Below, piece after piece: positions 29,101 through 44,100 of a stretch of DNA of 64,000 nt. The stretch spans positions 162,090-226,089 of the forward strand of contig JTDE01000212.1 in the NCBI GenBank assembly GCA_014338405.1, written 5' to 3'. The stretch comes from Paragonimus skrjabini miyazakii (Eukaryota > Platyhelminthes > Trematoda > Plagiorchiida > Troglotrematidae). How positions within the stretch are numbered: position 1 is the first letter of the stretch; every line of letters starts with the position of its first letter. Position numbers and translations under genes: made by a program. Below the pieces are notes generated by a model, which made no database searches, was not told the origin of the DNA, and worked only from the letters and a program-made list of their open reading frames with translations.

Positions 29101-32100
29101 CGGGCCTAAGTTGGTTCTTTGTTTCTTATTCGGTGCGTGCCAGTTACCGATTTTGAAATAAATCCGCATGTTTGTCTTAGTATCACGCATGTACCAGTTA
29201 CCTGTTGCAAACCAAAAGTTACCAGTACATAGTAGCCAGTGTTTGTCTCAAATCAAACAAACCACACTATTATGTTCTCTCTGACATCAATGACATTATG
29301 TACCAGTGGTGAATATACGCACGCACAGCTGTTAGATGAGCGAACTTTCACGCAGTCTGCATTGCGGAATTAGATCAGCCCAGCTGGCATCTCCTTGAAC
29401 ACTCAGCATAACTGTAACACACCACTGTTCTTATGGGCTTGACTATTCCTGGACGTTCTCACTTTTGTACGAATCCAATTAAAGACTGCATGAGAAACTT
29501 GCATTCTCCATTTGCCAAAATGTGCTACAGTCCCTACACATGCATACATGCTATTAGCAATATCAACACAGACGCAGATTTAAAAAAAATTGCTTAACTC
29601 ATAACGTCAGAATGCTTGTTAACTTTTTGCCTGCAATGTTTAATCCCGAAAATAGGAGTAGCAATAGTGTTAAAAGTAATTAAAACTAGGCATTATCTCA
29701 GAGAACTGGATTACCTTCAGTTTCAGAATCAGACGACATCTAATACTAAGTTTTATGCCACAACTCGCCAACATTTCCATGATTGTACAATAATACCTCG
29801 AATAACCTTATCCTTTTGAAAATGTTGCCTGTTATTGGTCAACAGTTTTCTTCCGAACAGGTTGATCAGCCTGCACAATTATGATCATCAGGCTGGATAA
29901 CATTTTTAGTAAAGCAACGTGAAACAAGTTTCGTAGGGTTGACTAAAAGTTTAAAAGATATAATCAAGAGGTGACAGTAAGGACAGTGGGTAAATTGTGA
30001 AGAGTTCTAAACTTCAAGCTGCCAGATTTGAGGGTTCATGCAACCAAGGCTAGAGTGTGCACGACAGCTTTTATGCCAACTGATTTTTCACTTATCCACT
30101 GGTAAGATTATATGCCCCCACCGGCTGGTATCTGATCGTTTCGAAGTATCCTCCAGGTTAACAGTTTTAGTGATTAACTTCTCTTTTGAGTATCATATTT
30201 CGGTGAACTTACATACAGTCAGATTTCGTACTTCATCGAGTATTTTCACGTTTTTCAAAACCAAACTGATGGTTTTCAGTGCCGCATGTATTACTATGGT
30301 TGAGGATGATCGTAACTGATATTTACCAGCCTGCATTTGCGTGTTCCTACATTCAACTTTTTTTCTACTTGGCGGATAAATCTAATGCTGCCTGTTACTC
30401 GTGTACATTGCAGCTGTTTGATCTTCAGCTGAGAGCTTCTTTTTCACTTCCGTGAGCATCTGTAAACAGTTGCTGATATATGCGCCAGGATGTATACGTC
30501 CCTGTTAGCCAACCAGCATATGTCGGGAGAACATTGTAGTATTTCGCGGTTTTGAGCAGTTGAGTAGCGTTCCTGCTTGTAACGATAACAGCTCCATTTT
30601 TTATCTTCCTACGTTGCAAACGTTTTCAGATGCTGGTTAACAATGCAGTATTCGCAAAGTAGGCTCGAAACTCCTGGTGTCTTTGGTTTCTTCCTCCGTC
30701 GATATGCGTTTAGTCGTGTCGTTAGTGAAGATATTTGGATATTGGTTGATGGTTATCATTTCTCTAATACGAGAAATCTCCGTTATTTTAGACAGTTCAC
30801 TAATGCAAACCTTATTAGATCTATGAACAAGTGATCGAGCGAATGTTCTGTTCATGGCGCAGAACTTTTCAAACTTTATTCGACGAACCATTATTGTGCG
30901 TCTTCCTATTGAACATATTTGCGAGCTTCACCATGCCTTCCAAGAAGTGAAACGTTGTAATTCGCCGAAGGTGGCATCCAGATGGACTAATTTTGTCGGC
31001 CCGTAGCTATCCGTAGAATTTGACAGGAACGTTTTCCGTTCGGGACAGGAGCGGAGAAGACTTGAACGCTCGAACACTTTGGCAAGTCTGTAGTTTAGCG
31101 TGACGAGACCATCGTGGGCGTTGATTAACGGTTCCGAGGGACGGCAGCCCCATGAATATCAAGAAAGCCAAGGTTTCTTTACGTGTTTGTTTCGAGAAAT
31201 CACTTAAGCACAAAGTGCTTGAGAGGAGATTCCTTAAGGACACATCTAAGCAGGTGATGGGTTCTTCGTTCTGTCAACTGACTGCGATCCAACTGAGGCC
31301 TTATCTTGAGGTTTAAAATTTTTCACCCTACCTAGAATGACTATATCAGTTGAAATCCAGGTTTATTTTGAACACTCCTGTGAACAATTCACCAACCAAC
31401 AACTTACATCAGACGGAAATGAGTTGAGTGAAAGCAAAGCCTGTAGATTTTAAACAAAAATCGGGAATTGCCTAGTCAGCATAAGTGTATTTCTCACAAA
31501 TGAAAACATCAGCGCTCTCAGATCTCTGAGAGGCAACCACGAGTTGATTATGTTGCAACAAGACAACTTATCGAGAACATTTTGGATGAACAGAGTTGGC
31601 TACGCCAATAAGATGTAGCTTATTCTGAATAATGCCCTGGGATTTAAAAAGCAAGAAAAACCCAACAACCCTGTCGACATCGAGCACAGTATCAACAGAA
31701 AACTGGAGGTATCACTCAAAAGTAGTTTTATCGATGAGACAACCTTTAAATATTTAAGGTCAGTTAGAACCCAGGTTCCACAGCTTTATGGACTTCTGAA
31801 ACTTCAGATACCCGGAGTTCCACTCCGACCAATTTTGTCACAACACAAGGTAGCTAAATGAACTATGAAATTTCTGAGCTTTATTTGAGACAGAATTCAT
31901 CGGTTCTGTCTGAAGGACGGTTTCAAACTTGCTAGCTTGAGACAGTAATTATTCGGGATAAATATTTGTGATGATCAGATGTACAGTCGCCGTTTACGAA
32001 CGATCCCCTGGACGAATATGTCGAAGTCCTGTTTTTTTTTATCAGGGAGCCTCATATAGAGTTGGGAATGCCTGAAAGCGTTTTGGAACAACTGTTGCTG

Positions 32101-35100
32101 CTGTGTGTCAAAAACATCAACTCCGACTTCTAAGATTCAGTTTACAGGCAAATTGATGGGATGGTTATAAGCAACCCACTCAGCTCTATACTGACAGACA
32201 TTTTTGTATCGTAGCTTGAACAACTAGCGGTAGATCAGTTATCTTCAGCGCAGCTACACAAGCGATAGTTCGATGATATTCTCATCGCATACAATCAACT
32301 GTAAGCACAAAACTTAATGGAACAAATGAATTCCTAGCACTCAAACATACATTTCGGTGTGGAAAGCGAGAATCAAAACGACCGGTTCGACGATGGGTCC
32401 ATCATCACAGTATATGGACAGTTCAATACCTACTATTTGAAAGCTTCCGCCCCGATCCTATAAACAAAGTTTGGCGCGCACGATATTTGATCGGGCCAGG
32501 TGTACTTGCACTGAAGATACGGTTCAAAAATAGATAGCGTTGGTAAAGGCAACCCTGCAGCTCAACCGTTACTCTGAACCGTTTGTTGAAGTAGAATTTC
32601 GACCGGACAGTGTCTAAAAGGCTGGGATTTCTCCACCTTCCTTTAAGGGCGATGATTCACCTGTGATGTGGTTAGTACTGTCCCGAGGACATAAAACGCG
32701 ATCTTCCCAGTTGTTCTGTTCAGAACAATCCGGATTCCACTGCTTTGTGTAAAACGACCGGTACCGGAGTAAGGCAAATCCAATGTTGTTAATGAATATT
32801 GACGTAGATGCGGCGCATCCTACATAGGCAGGACTGAGCGCCAGTTGCCAACCCGGCTCATGCAGCATATCTCGAAGTGGGCCAGTAAACAGGTCATGCA
32901 AACGCAAGACGTCACGGTCTCGGTTAGAAACAGGGAGCACGCGTCATCCGTCGCACGTCATATTCTAATGACGCAACACCAATTCGATCCTACAATGACA
33001 TTTCTCGTTACCTGCTCAACACCACACAGGTGAACAGTGCGCAACGCTGAAGCTGTTGTCATCCGAGGGTTCAAACCCGTGTTGTGTTCAGAATCAATTG
33101 TTTATAGGGTTGTCACTACCATGGTGGTGTTAGTGACTGCAAACTCTGACAGTTGGCTTTCTCTGGTATCTTGATCTTTTTTTCGTACTGATATATTAAT
33201 GGTTTGTAGTATGCGATTGTAACAATGTAGCGAACGTTGTTCGGACATAATTCGTGCAATATCAGCCTACTCTCTTCTTTGTTCACCTTTGTGACCGGAT
33301 AACAATTTCTTCAGTTATCAACTAGAGAGTCGGTTGGGAAATTTTAGAAAGCGAATGAAATCTCCATTGAAACAAACTCACCTCGTGTTCCATGATACGC
33401 TAGTCTAGCTATTGTATTAATCGGTAGGTTATTTATCACCATTGTTTTGTAAATGGGCATTACACTTTCCTTTTCAGTTCCTGATTTTGATGCGTATCAG
33501 GATGAAGGCAGTATGTTGGCGCGACGTTCATACCAGGGCCTGTCCTTATTGCTGAAACGGGATTACACCATACACCTTGAGTACGTTGTACTTCTCCAAA
33601 CCCTAGCATGTGGTCACTCTGTCACTTGATTTTCGTATTTGATGGTAAATTAGACATGCGGGCGTGGCTTGCACACTACCTTTGTACAAACCAATCCATG
33701 CAGTAAGCCATAATATTTATCTTTCACAGGCTCTTCGAAGAAAAAAATTTTTGAGTAGAGTGCTTTAAATTAAAGTGAGAATCAGTAAAACGTTTCACGT
33801 AAATGTACAGGTTTCAACTGTGTTCATATTTGGGTGACATTTTCAATATTTCACGTCCTAATTAATTTTGGTCTTCATTGTAGCTCGCGGTGGAGTCTCA
33901 CTGACATATACTTTATTTCTGATAAGAAGTGTGGCTCCGAACCTAGACTGCATGAATTCGGCGTATCCAGTTCTACCACATACGCGAAGCATTAGATATA
34001 ATTGAATCAGAAGGTCTACTTGTGTTTACACAGTGAAAATGTTTGTCTCATTCCCCCCAGATGTCATCATTAATCAGGTGGGTAAACTTTAGAATCTAGA
34101 TTTTCTTTGAGGAAACCCACGGCTTCACTTTTTCACGGTAATCACGATTACACTATCGCCACGGCGTGACCCATTTATGTCCGATGTATAATGCCTCTGT
34201 CTTCTAGAGCACTTAGCTAATTTATCTTTGCGGGTACGCCCTCTACCAGAATCACTGTTCGCTAGTTGCTTCTCGCGAATTCTGTGTATTCTTCATGTCA
34301 TACGAAACAGCCATCTCACCGTATTGGAACTTTCCGTGAACAATTACGTTTATTTTTGCACACGGCTTTACAGAACAAACTTTTGCCGCCAGAGTTCTGT
34401 TTGCTATGGCCCATCGTGTTAGCTAGTGGCTGCCTAACTATGTTTATCCGTCATTGGATTTTATCCAAGTGTAGTCACTTTTCGTAAGCACCCGGCTTTC
34501 TTGTGCCTCCGTTATTTATTACTCAAACCCACTTCTACACAAACCCAGACACTATACTTGAATTGTCATTAAAGATAAATGTGTCATTCAGTTGGTCCTG
34601 ATTGTGATAGTTTGATAAATTGATCAGTATTATTTATATTCTTACTAGTTCCGAACTTCTTTAGGTGATCACTTCAAATTAATCGGAGACCTAAGCATAC
34701 AATAAGCTAAGAAATCACATTTTGCCATGCACAATTTTGTTATGTATTTTACCTATTAGTTGAATTTGTAGTTCAATACCATTTGCAAACATCGTACTGA
34801 TAAATGCCTAAATGCCCATCACCGACTAGTTTAATAATTTCTACTGTACTTTCTATTCTTCAGTGCAACTGAAGTTATGGTAAACAAGCTGACTTATCAA
34901 CCGATGTTTTATATGAAAGCCAGTGAGCTTTGATCCACTTAAACTTTACACTCCAAAGCATAACTTCTCTGAACCGGTGAAGGTAAAGCTTTGTTCCACA
35001 AAACGCTCAATGCTCGATGTTAGTTATTATTTAAAAAAACTGACAGCACTACAAAATAATGTGATTTATTGATAGAAATTCTCGTACTATCACAGTTTGC

Positions 35101-38100
35101 GTACTAAATGAAAAAACGATTAACTGTCTCATTTGTTTATGAAAACGTGCAAGAACTTGTAAAGCAGCATTTCCAGTAGGTGAAATATAAAACCTTTACC
35201 AGTGGTTTTCTTGTCATTTGAAGCAAAAGCTAAGGGTCTTTGAAAAAGTAATCAATCATTTACGAATCAGGCTCGCATAATTATCATTTTGTGCATCACA
35301 CCAGAAAGCAAATGAGAGTAAAATAACATTTGTCCATTACGGTCGACTTTGCAGTTTGAACTAAGTGTGACTATGTATTCCTGAGGTTGGACATTAACCA
35401 AACAAATTTTTGTTCGTCGCACTTAAACGTGGTGTGCATGTGGTCATTATGTGGTTCGCTACATCGAGTCACACAATCCTAAACACATGTGGGTCCATCA
35501 ACAGTAACAAACCTGTTGTAACGAATGAACCGAATGCTTTTATCTGTTGAGGGAGGTCAGTAGTTTCTGTCTGTTTGTTTGCATGTTTACGAATCTGGGA
35601 CAACTGATTTCCGGGTTGGTCCAAAGTATAGTCAAAATCAACATCCAAGTTAATGCGGCATAAATTTAGCTGTATGAAAAGTTAACAGGACAAACATTGA
35701 AGTAGTTACGCACTGAGTAATGTTAGCGGTAACTGCAAGAAGGTCTGCGCTCAATACCAGTTCTGTAGGTGTAACAATAAGTTTAATTTGTACAATCGCC
35801 CTGCCAACTTGAAGGTATATCTATCGTAGAAATTCAAGTGAGTGTATTTTTCGGTTGACAGCTGAGCTCTGTATGACGCATTAATCACGAAGACCTTGTG
35901 TTTTGAATAAGTGACCAAATTTTACACCTTATTTCTATCCAACTGGACCCCCAAAATTGTAGTTTTTACAGTTATCCTTTATAAGATGTGAGGATTACCC
36001 TCCATTATATGCTCGTTAAGTTCGAAAACAAAATTCCATTCGGTTACCGTCGATGGTTTGAATCCAGCCGAAGACCAGAGCCCGCATAAGTGATTTGCCT
36101 GGGAGTTTGCTAGTTTGTTTTATTGCGGATCTTTGAATTGAAATAGTATGCTGGAAATAATCGGTTGATTTGTTCGTTTTTCAAGCTTCGTTAAATCGTC
36201 TGTTTATCATCAATCTAATCAGTAACTATCACTTGATTTAATCCTCATAGTGATTGTTAGGTAGCATAGATGCTTTCCGTGTACCTGCTGATAACAGTGG
36301 CATGTCACCACTGCAATTCATACGGACCTTGTTGACACCGCTCTTGCAGCAGCGGCAGCAGCAACCAAGTTCAGGTCAGAAGCTGCTGACAGTAATCAAG
36401 ATATTGTGCTGGCTTCCAGTTTTTTTTATGTCTTTGCGCAGTGTTACTAAGTTGTTTGGCCTCTTTTATTGCGGCATACTACGCAATACACTGAATAACT
36501 GGTTGGCTTTTTCAGAAATCATTTCGAATAATTAAGTAAAATGATTGTTGTACATTGGGCTTGTGATACTTGTTTGACTAATGAATTTCACCTTAAAGTC
36601 AGCTCAAGTTTGTCTTGTAATATGCAACAAAAATGCCGTATACTGCACATCGGAATAGACAAATCTTTCGCTTGACTTTGAGATGTCGATTGGACCGAAA
36701 CAACAATCATTGATCATAAACGAAACAACTTGGCCAGTTATAAAAGTGCAGAATACTGATTAAACGTTTCAGTCCGAAATGTCCAACAGATGACCAGGTA
36801 ATATATGGATTACATGTTTATGGAAAGTTTACAATGCTCATTACAAGACAGGTTACCACAATGTCAGGTGAATCATTCAATACCGGCAACCTTCTGTTTA
36901 AAGGCGGTATGGTATATGGGATTAGGAATATTGTGTTTCTACCAGAAGGTAATCACTACGTGGAAAAATATTTTTCTTAGAAACTTCCATAGCACATATT
37001 TATATAAAGTTATCGAATATCTGGTTCTGATATCATAAACTCTCTTTGGCAGCAATGGAAAGACGAATACCACGAAGTGATCCCAGATGTGTACTGTGTA
37101 AACTAAACGAACTTCAACAAGAAGCTTTGTCGACAGCAGGCCTGATTAACTGTACGTTTTTATTACGCACAGAGATAAACACGCTATGTGCTTCAAGAAT
37201 TGTGCACTTCTACTCTCATTAACAATACTGTCACTGCTTAAACGTAACATGTTATAAGGGCTTGCTAGTGAAATCAGAACGCTTAATAATGGCTTACGTA
37301 ATACCAATGTATTTGTAAGTGTAACTTCCATTCATGCGGTGCGAACATCACCAGGAATATATATGTTTAGTCTATAAGATCAAGGCCCTTTCATTCGATT
37401 GAATTACCAGTGGTCAAATCATCACATGCTGTCTACCACAGCACACCCGTCGACACTGTTAACTGTATCTATGCACTAACTGTTGGATGGTTATTATCAG
37501 TAGCAGACCATTTGGTGTTAAAATCCTGCGTACTTTGAATCTATTCCGCAGAATTTTTGAAACTTACTATTTTGCACCTGGTTACTTCATGTGAATCAGC
37601 AAAGCAACTGAGTCAGCTCACAGCCTACGTCACCTGAGTGCGCTCTCTGAATATTTATATTAGGTTTTACAATGAAAGTTCATGAGATGTCAATGTCCTT
37701 TTATGTTCCGATGTGGAACGAAGACGGGATTTATCCAGTATGTCGAATTTTGTAAGAGTTGTAACTATGCTTATAAAAATTTGCTTATTGCTATATGAAT
37801 TGCAGTGTGGTATTCGAAATAGACCTGGGGTTGGAATAACAAACTTATTTTCCGAGACCCACTGCACGTCTGCAAACGTATATCAGGTGATGACAAGGCC
37901 ATTTTTGAAGAGGGTGTCTAATCCACGTTACAAGGGGTTTCGAACCGTCTGACAAGAAACTCGGCTGTTTGCGGCGATGGGGTCCACTGGGCTGTTGGTC
38001 ATTCGGCGTTAGGTAATTGCAACTGTCCGTTGCTGATATAGGACTTGGCTGCGACCGATTCATTACGTGTTCTCGTGTTAATTCAATAACGAGAATAAGG

Positions 38101-41100
38101 AAATGTTTACCAAACCTGCCGACTTGTCTTCATTTACTGAACCAAGTTAATGTAAACGCAGTAAACTAGGAAGAACACCACAACTTGTAATCCTTATGAA
38201 CGCCGTATCAGCTGTTCAGAAATCCACGTTTTGTTTTCAGTACACCTGTGCGCCTACTCATCTTAACCTAATCAAATGGAAGAATAACCATATCGGGGAG
38301 ATTAGTCGGCAAATCAAAATAAATATTTGTCGAAGTGGATTATTAGCCCACTTAGTGAAACAGTTGCCTCAAGAAAATGATCAAAATTCCACTCGTTAAC
38401 TCCTAAACATTTGTGATTTACTTGTAGAAATATCCCACCGACCGTTTTGATTTGTCTGTTGGAGATTGTCTGCTATATTGTTGCTAACAACGGAGTGCGA
38501 TTGCAGACTGTAGTCTATAAATTCCGCTTAATTTTACTGGATAAAACCTAGGGAATTTGGAGCATGAGTTTGAAATAACTCGCTAGATCCATTGTAAGCA
38601 AAACAGCACTATGAGATAACTCGTTCCAACGGCGATCAAGTAAGTCTGTTGCTGCATCGATCCGGCAAACTGTGAGAAACAGTATCAGTTTCGTTGTTGT
38701 TACTTTGATAATGAAAATCGCTCAGGGTGAAATCCCGAAAAGCGTTCCGTAGCTGGGGTTCAATATCTTCTACAATCTAACTGTGTATCATCAGATATCC
38801 CAAAAAAAGCAGTGACCTTCTGCTTGAAGATACTGTGCTGTTCCTTTGCGATGCATAAGATTTGTTGAACCAAGTGTACCTTATCTTTGCTATTTATAAC
38901 ATTATAAAGATAGACGGCGGCTTCAATAAAATACAGGATGTCTCATCCGTCGTTTCATCTTAAAACTAAGACCCGAAAACTTTAAAAATGCCGGGCTCTT
39001 AGATGGCTTCTACACTAGCATATAAGTAAAACTTGGAAATTTGTATGAAGTGGCACTGCACTATTTATCCACATCTTCTTCCTGGTTTCTGGTCATGTTT
39101 TAACCGCTTACTGCGATCCACGTAAACAGTTTTAATGAAAAATGTCATTCTTTTAATTCTCAGTGTACTACCGGATTTTGGTTCCATTGACCAGTGGCGC
39201 TTTGATTCATGAAACATGCTCCATAAATTCAAACCAAATAGTTCAGTATTGCATGCTGACCTTAATCGACGTTCATTAGCTCTAACCAATTTGCTACCGT
39301 GTAAAATTAGATCCGATTTACGAAATGTACACTGATAAGCTGTACGTACACAACACGATCGCACAATACTCTAACGAAGTAGCAAGTGAGTCGTATACAA
39401 ACAGGTTATCGAACTTTAATGAATGTGTTGGGTGGATCGTGGTTAAACACTAAATTTAATCAATGCAATTTACAGAACCGTTTGCCAAACGGCTCAGTCT
39501 CTTGTATGAACTACCCTACTTTCTTTTATTAGCACGGCATTGTCACCATCTAACAGATGTATGCGAGCAAAAACACCGTATGCCCCATTAACCACTGCAT
39601 ATCTAGTATAATATGAAAAGTATACGGAATTATAATACTTACTGTTGTCATCAATACCGCTGTATTGCGATGACGAATAAATATGGATACTTCTTAATTT
39701 CAACTCAGATTGTACGTAATTGGTGATTCATTCTGTTTCCGTTTATGTTTCACTTCTGGCAGAGGCGTTTCATCAGATCAGAATTAATAATTCTTATACG
39801 AGACATGAAAACACATGGAACACATGAAGATTGAACTATTTCTGTTGTGGCATACGGTTTTAAAGGACGCACAACGCTAATAATAATGGTAGTGTAGTTA
39901 TTGTAACAATTTGTGTCGGATACGATCGTTTTCTTGTAAGAACTTGATCACAAACGTGCTTTCGGTTTATGCTTAATGTAAATAAGCATAACAAAATAAA
40001 CATTCTGTGTCGAATGTGAACACTTATCCATTCACACACACATTGTTCCTACGTTCATAACCAGACGGTGTTGGAACTTATTGACCTGTTATGTCCGGCT
40101 TCGTGCTCGACTGGTTTCGATTCTGCCTTCATCTTCATCGAGACTTGCACACCCACCCAACCATCCCCAACATGAACATGAAATAAACACTTTGCTTGCA
40201 CAAATAAAGGACACGCCGGACTAGACTTGAAGCTTTGTATATTCACCTGCATGTCTGGCCATGGTAAGTGTGTGACTGCATGTGTTTACGTCTGCCAGCT
40301 GCAGGACTAAACATTCCGCACAACCCCCGGCGCACACAACATCCCTCGAGCTCTGATACACAAGCTACACGTCCCACTCCAGATGGTCTCAATTAACTTC
40401 AAACGAGTCTACAAGACTAACGATGACCCGTGAGATTTTGTGTTACTTCACGCCAGTCACCTGTGGTCTCAAGTCCACGAACTGTTCCAAACAGATAAAA
40501 TGTTCTAACTGCATGGGCAACACTTGCTGATCTATCATGTATAGTTCAACAGCAAACTGGCGAACAGTCACGAAAGAACTCTGTGCCTCATGATTGTTGC
40601 ACGGCACATGTGCACTCTGATCACAGCAGTGGTTTGGAAACAAAATTCACAGATTGGTATTTTTAATTTCGACATAGCATCACTTAATCCATTCACCTCT
40701 TGAGGTTTTGCGATTCATGGGGTTTTTGTCTGATCAGTGCAATCAGGTTTCAAGAGCGAAGCACATTCGTACAACCTGATCTTCAAAAGCTGTCCGGTGG
40801 TTTCTATCACAATAGTGTTTGCACGGCCGAACATATTTACACTTTAGTCATTTTAAACAAAAACGTCCAAGAGTGATCATTAAATTTCGATTATTATATC
40901 TGAATTTAAGCTTAATTAACAACCCTATGGGAATAACGTTCGTTTCAAAAATGGAAAAAGTGAATGTGACTGAACTTCTGAACATGATAAACCACTCGTG
41001 TCTAATGTGAGGTCAATGATATAGCAATCAACAGGAGCGCATTACGAGTGAACATAGCGACTGCATTTTGCTGTCCCAAGTGGTCGACCAGGTTTTGCTA

Positions 41101-44100
41101 CAAGACTCTAAGTTAGTAACTCATGATTGAACACGTGGGTTCCGTCAACGTCAAAACTCTTTACACTCTTATACCTTGTATACTCAACTCGATTAATTCA
41201 ACGATGATGCAAAATGTTGAAGCGCTATTAAATCTTAGATAATAGGGACTACGTGTACAAAAATTCTCTTACCCATGGGCACATGCAACACCAATTCTTA
41301 GCAGAAATGCGCCAGTTACAGGAAATATTCTAGTGGGTTTTAGTGAGTCCAAATTGTTTTTCTCAGTTCACCTTTCACCAGTTCCGTTGGAGATACCCCC
41401 TGAGTTTCTGTTTGTCGGTTTTTGACACCCCATCTTTTCGCCAGTACTTTTTCAGTTTTCAAAATATAGTACACCTTGACCTTACTGCCGTTATCATTTA
41501 CAATTTCACACTGTTCTTTCAACAACAATCATATCTACACCCTTCGGTTTACACAGCAAGTACGAAAAGTATTTAGATTTGGAAGTCACACATCTTCCCC
41601 ATTTGTGCACTATGGTTTCAAGTCTGTTTGATTGACTCGTTTCTTCAGAGCACAGCTAGAAACAGCAGTCCCAAATAAGTCCGCCTTTCATCACGGTTGT
41701 GTGTTATTGTGAATTATTTATGTGGTTACCTACCTGAATCGGCAGTGAAGAATCATCTTTTTGCTTGTTCACGTGGGTCAGAGGTGATTATACGAATATT
41801 TGAGCATGTACCGTATGGTTAGTTCATACTAGTCTATGGTGACATCGCGACGGTAACCCGAAATGTCCAAACCTACCATCAAACGTAACATCAGCATGAA
41901 TGCGTACATCCAACTGATAATAATGAATAAGTGGTCATAGCTAAAATGACCGATTTCTCTGTTGGCTGTATGTTGTAAGTAGAGGCAAAATATTCCACGC
42001 TTTTATTAGAAAACACCCCTCAGGATCAGGTGGATGTCTGTTCCATTATCCTGAGGAGATCTATATAAAGGATAACAGCACACCAGTAAATCAGATATCT
42101 TATATTTGGTCCTGTTTAACCTGTGTCAGCTTATTGGGCACAAACTATTCTGTCGTTTACTACCTGACCTCTGCGACTGATATACTGACAAAAAGAATTC
42201 TACTTATGTTGCACACAAAAAACTGATGTTAAGACAGTTTTATTGATACATTATGAAACATCGAGATCAAAGGGTTGTAGCTAGTCTACTGAAATGAAAA
42301 ACGATTAACAGAATCACGGCCTCCAAAGTGATACATTGGTTATCATTATATCTAGAAGGCACACACCTCGGGTTGATAAAAAGCATTGTGCTGAAAACCG
42401 AAACTTTTATTCCCGCGCCACATGAATTTTGTATCTACACTTAAGAAATGCATTGTCCGTTTGACGGTTGTATTCTGTTTATACCAGTTTACTTGTTTAT
42501 TTGGGGACATTCCTGTTGTTTGCATGAGAAGCCGGGTCGATGTTTACTACAAGCAATGTTGCAATAAACAACGTCTTATAAACACACTTGGCATATATGT
42601 ATCACAATGTCAACGTGTCCCAATCTCTCCACACAATCCGCCAAACTGAAGTCATTTGATCTAAAACACTGAGGCATGGAATTCTCGTCACATTTGAAAC
42701 CGACGAAATTCTATTTACAGCCCAGACCAATAAGCTCAGGAAAATTACACCGATGTTTCTGGGATAGAATTCATTGTCAAGTGAAGACCGGTTCGTTGTT
42801 GTATATCGATGGCATTCTCTTAATGAGGCCAGCTACCCTTGGTAATTCCATTGGTAACTGCATTGAGATCCTGGTGCTGAGGATACGTAACTGAAAACGA
42901 GCTTATTTGTTTCGCTGTGTTTCTTCTGCAGGACGAAGAATATTTAATACATTTAATGTAATACATAGTAAAACATTGCAGTTGCTATATTTATACTCGG
43001 CAAATTTGGTAGTCTTCATCTAACCCAGAATGTAAGAAAACTAAAATTGTGCTCGTGAAACTATGCATCAATAACCAGCTTGTTATTTGTAAATGTTGGG
43101 TATTGACAAAAGTTATATTCTGTTGGCTTTCAGCATGTAGAAATGCATTTATTGTTCATAATGTTAACTAATCTGATAAATTTTACTAACTGATATCTCG
43201 TTTACGGCAAAGAAACTTGCACACATCACAGAGACTGAAAACTTTATTTGGCAAGAATGTTAATGGTCATTGTTTGTTAAGTCTACATGTGTCTGAGAAT
43301 ATTGTGAACTATCCCTCCCAGAATCACAACAGCCAGTTTTACGAAACCTTTATCCGTGATGACAACAAAAAGCTTTTGATTTTCACATGAAAAATATAAA
43401 ATATACTTTATCTTAATGATGCTTGAATTGATGTATTTATACATCCTGTTTTTTATAAAAAGTTACTGAAAAATATATTCGTATCTTTATTAGTGTTATT
43501 GGTTAATGTTAGGTTGTTACATCCCTGATATTTTAAGCGGTTGGCTTGCTGATTGACAACTTAAATCCCTTGAAATACTGGAGCCAAAAAACCATGATTA
43601 ACCACTGATCGAGCTGCTGGTGTGCGCCAATAAACACGTCTTGCATCGTACTATTTCTCAGCGTGAGGTCCACTAAAACAAGTCTCGTAAAAGATTACAA
43701 TTTTGTCGGCCAGGTAACCGGTATTCTGCACATCAGAAGACGAAACGATCCAAGTAAGTCTGTATGTATGCTGTCATGCACGGTATGTGTTGGTCCTAAT
43801 GTATTTAGAAAAACCCAATTGAGGGACTATGAACAGTCGGATGAAAATGCGGAATTCAGCTGCTTGCGAAATTTTTCCTCAGTGTATCAGTAATAACAAC
43901 TCCGAATGTGCCTGTCAAGTTAACTGTCCAGTAGTGGGCTCACTGTCAGTCAGTGCACCGGTTATTAAAGCCTAGTTGGATATGTAACTTCAGACACGTC
44001 ATTTGAAGATAGGATCTTTGAGTAATTTTTCAAGGCAATGCATTTTAATAACGCATACTGATTTTGCCACATAACTTGTACAAACCCTCTCACTGTTCTT

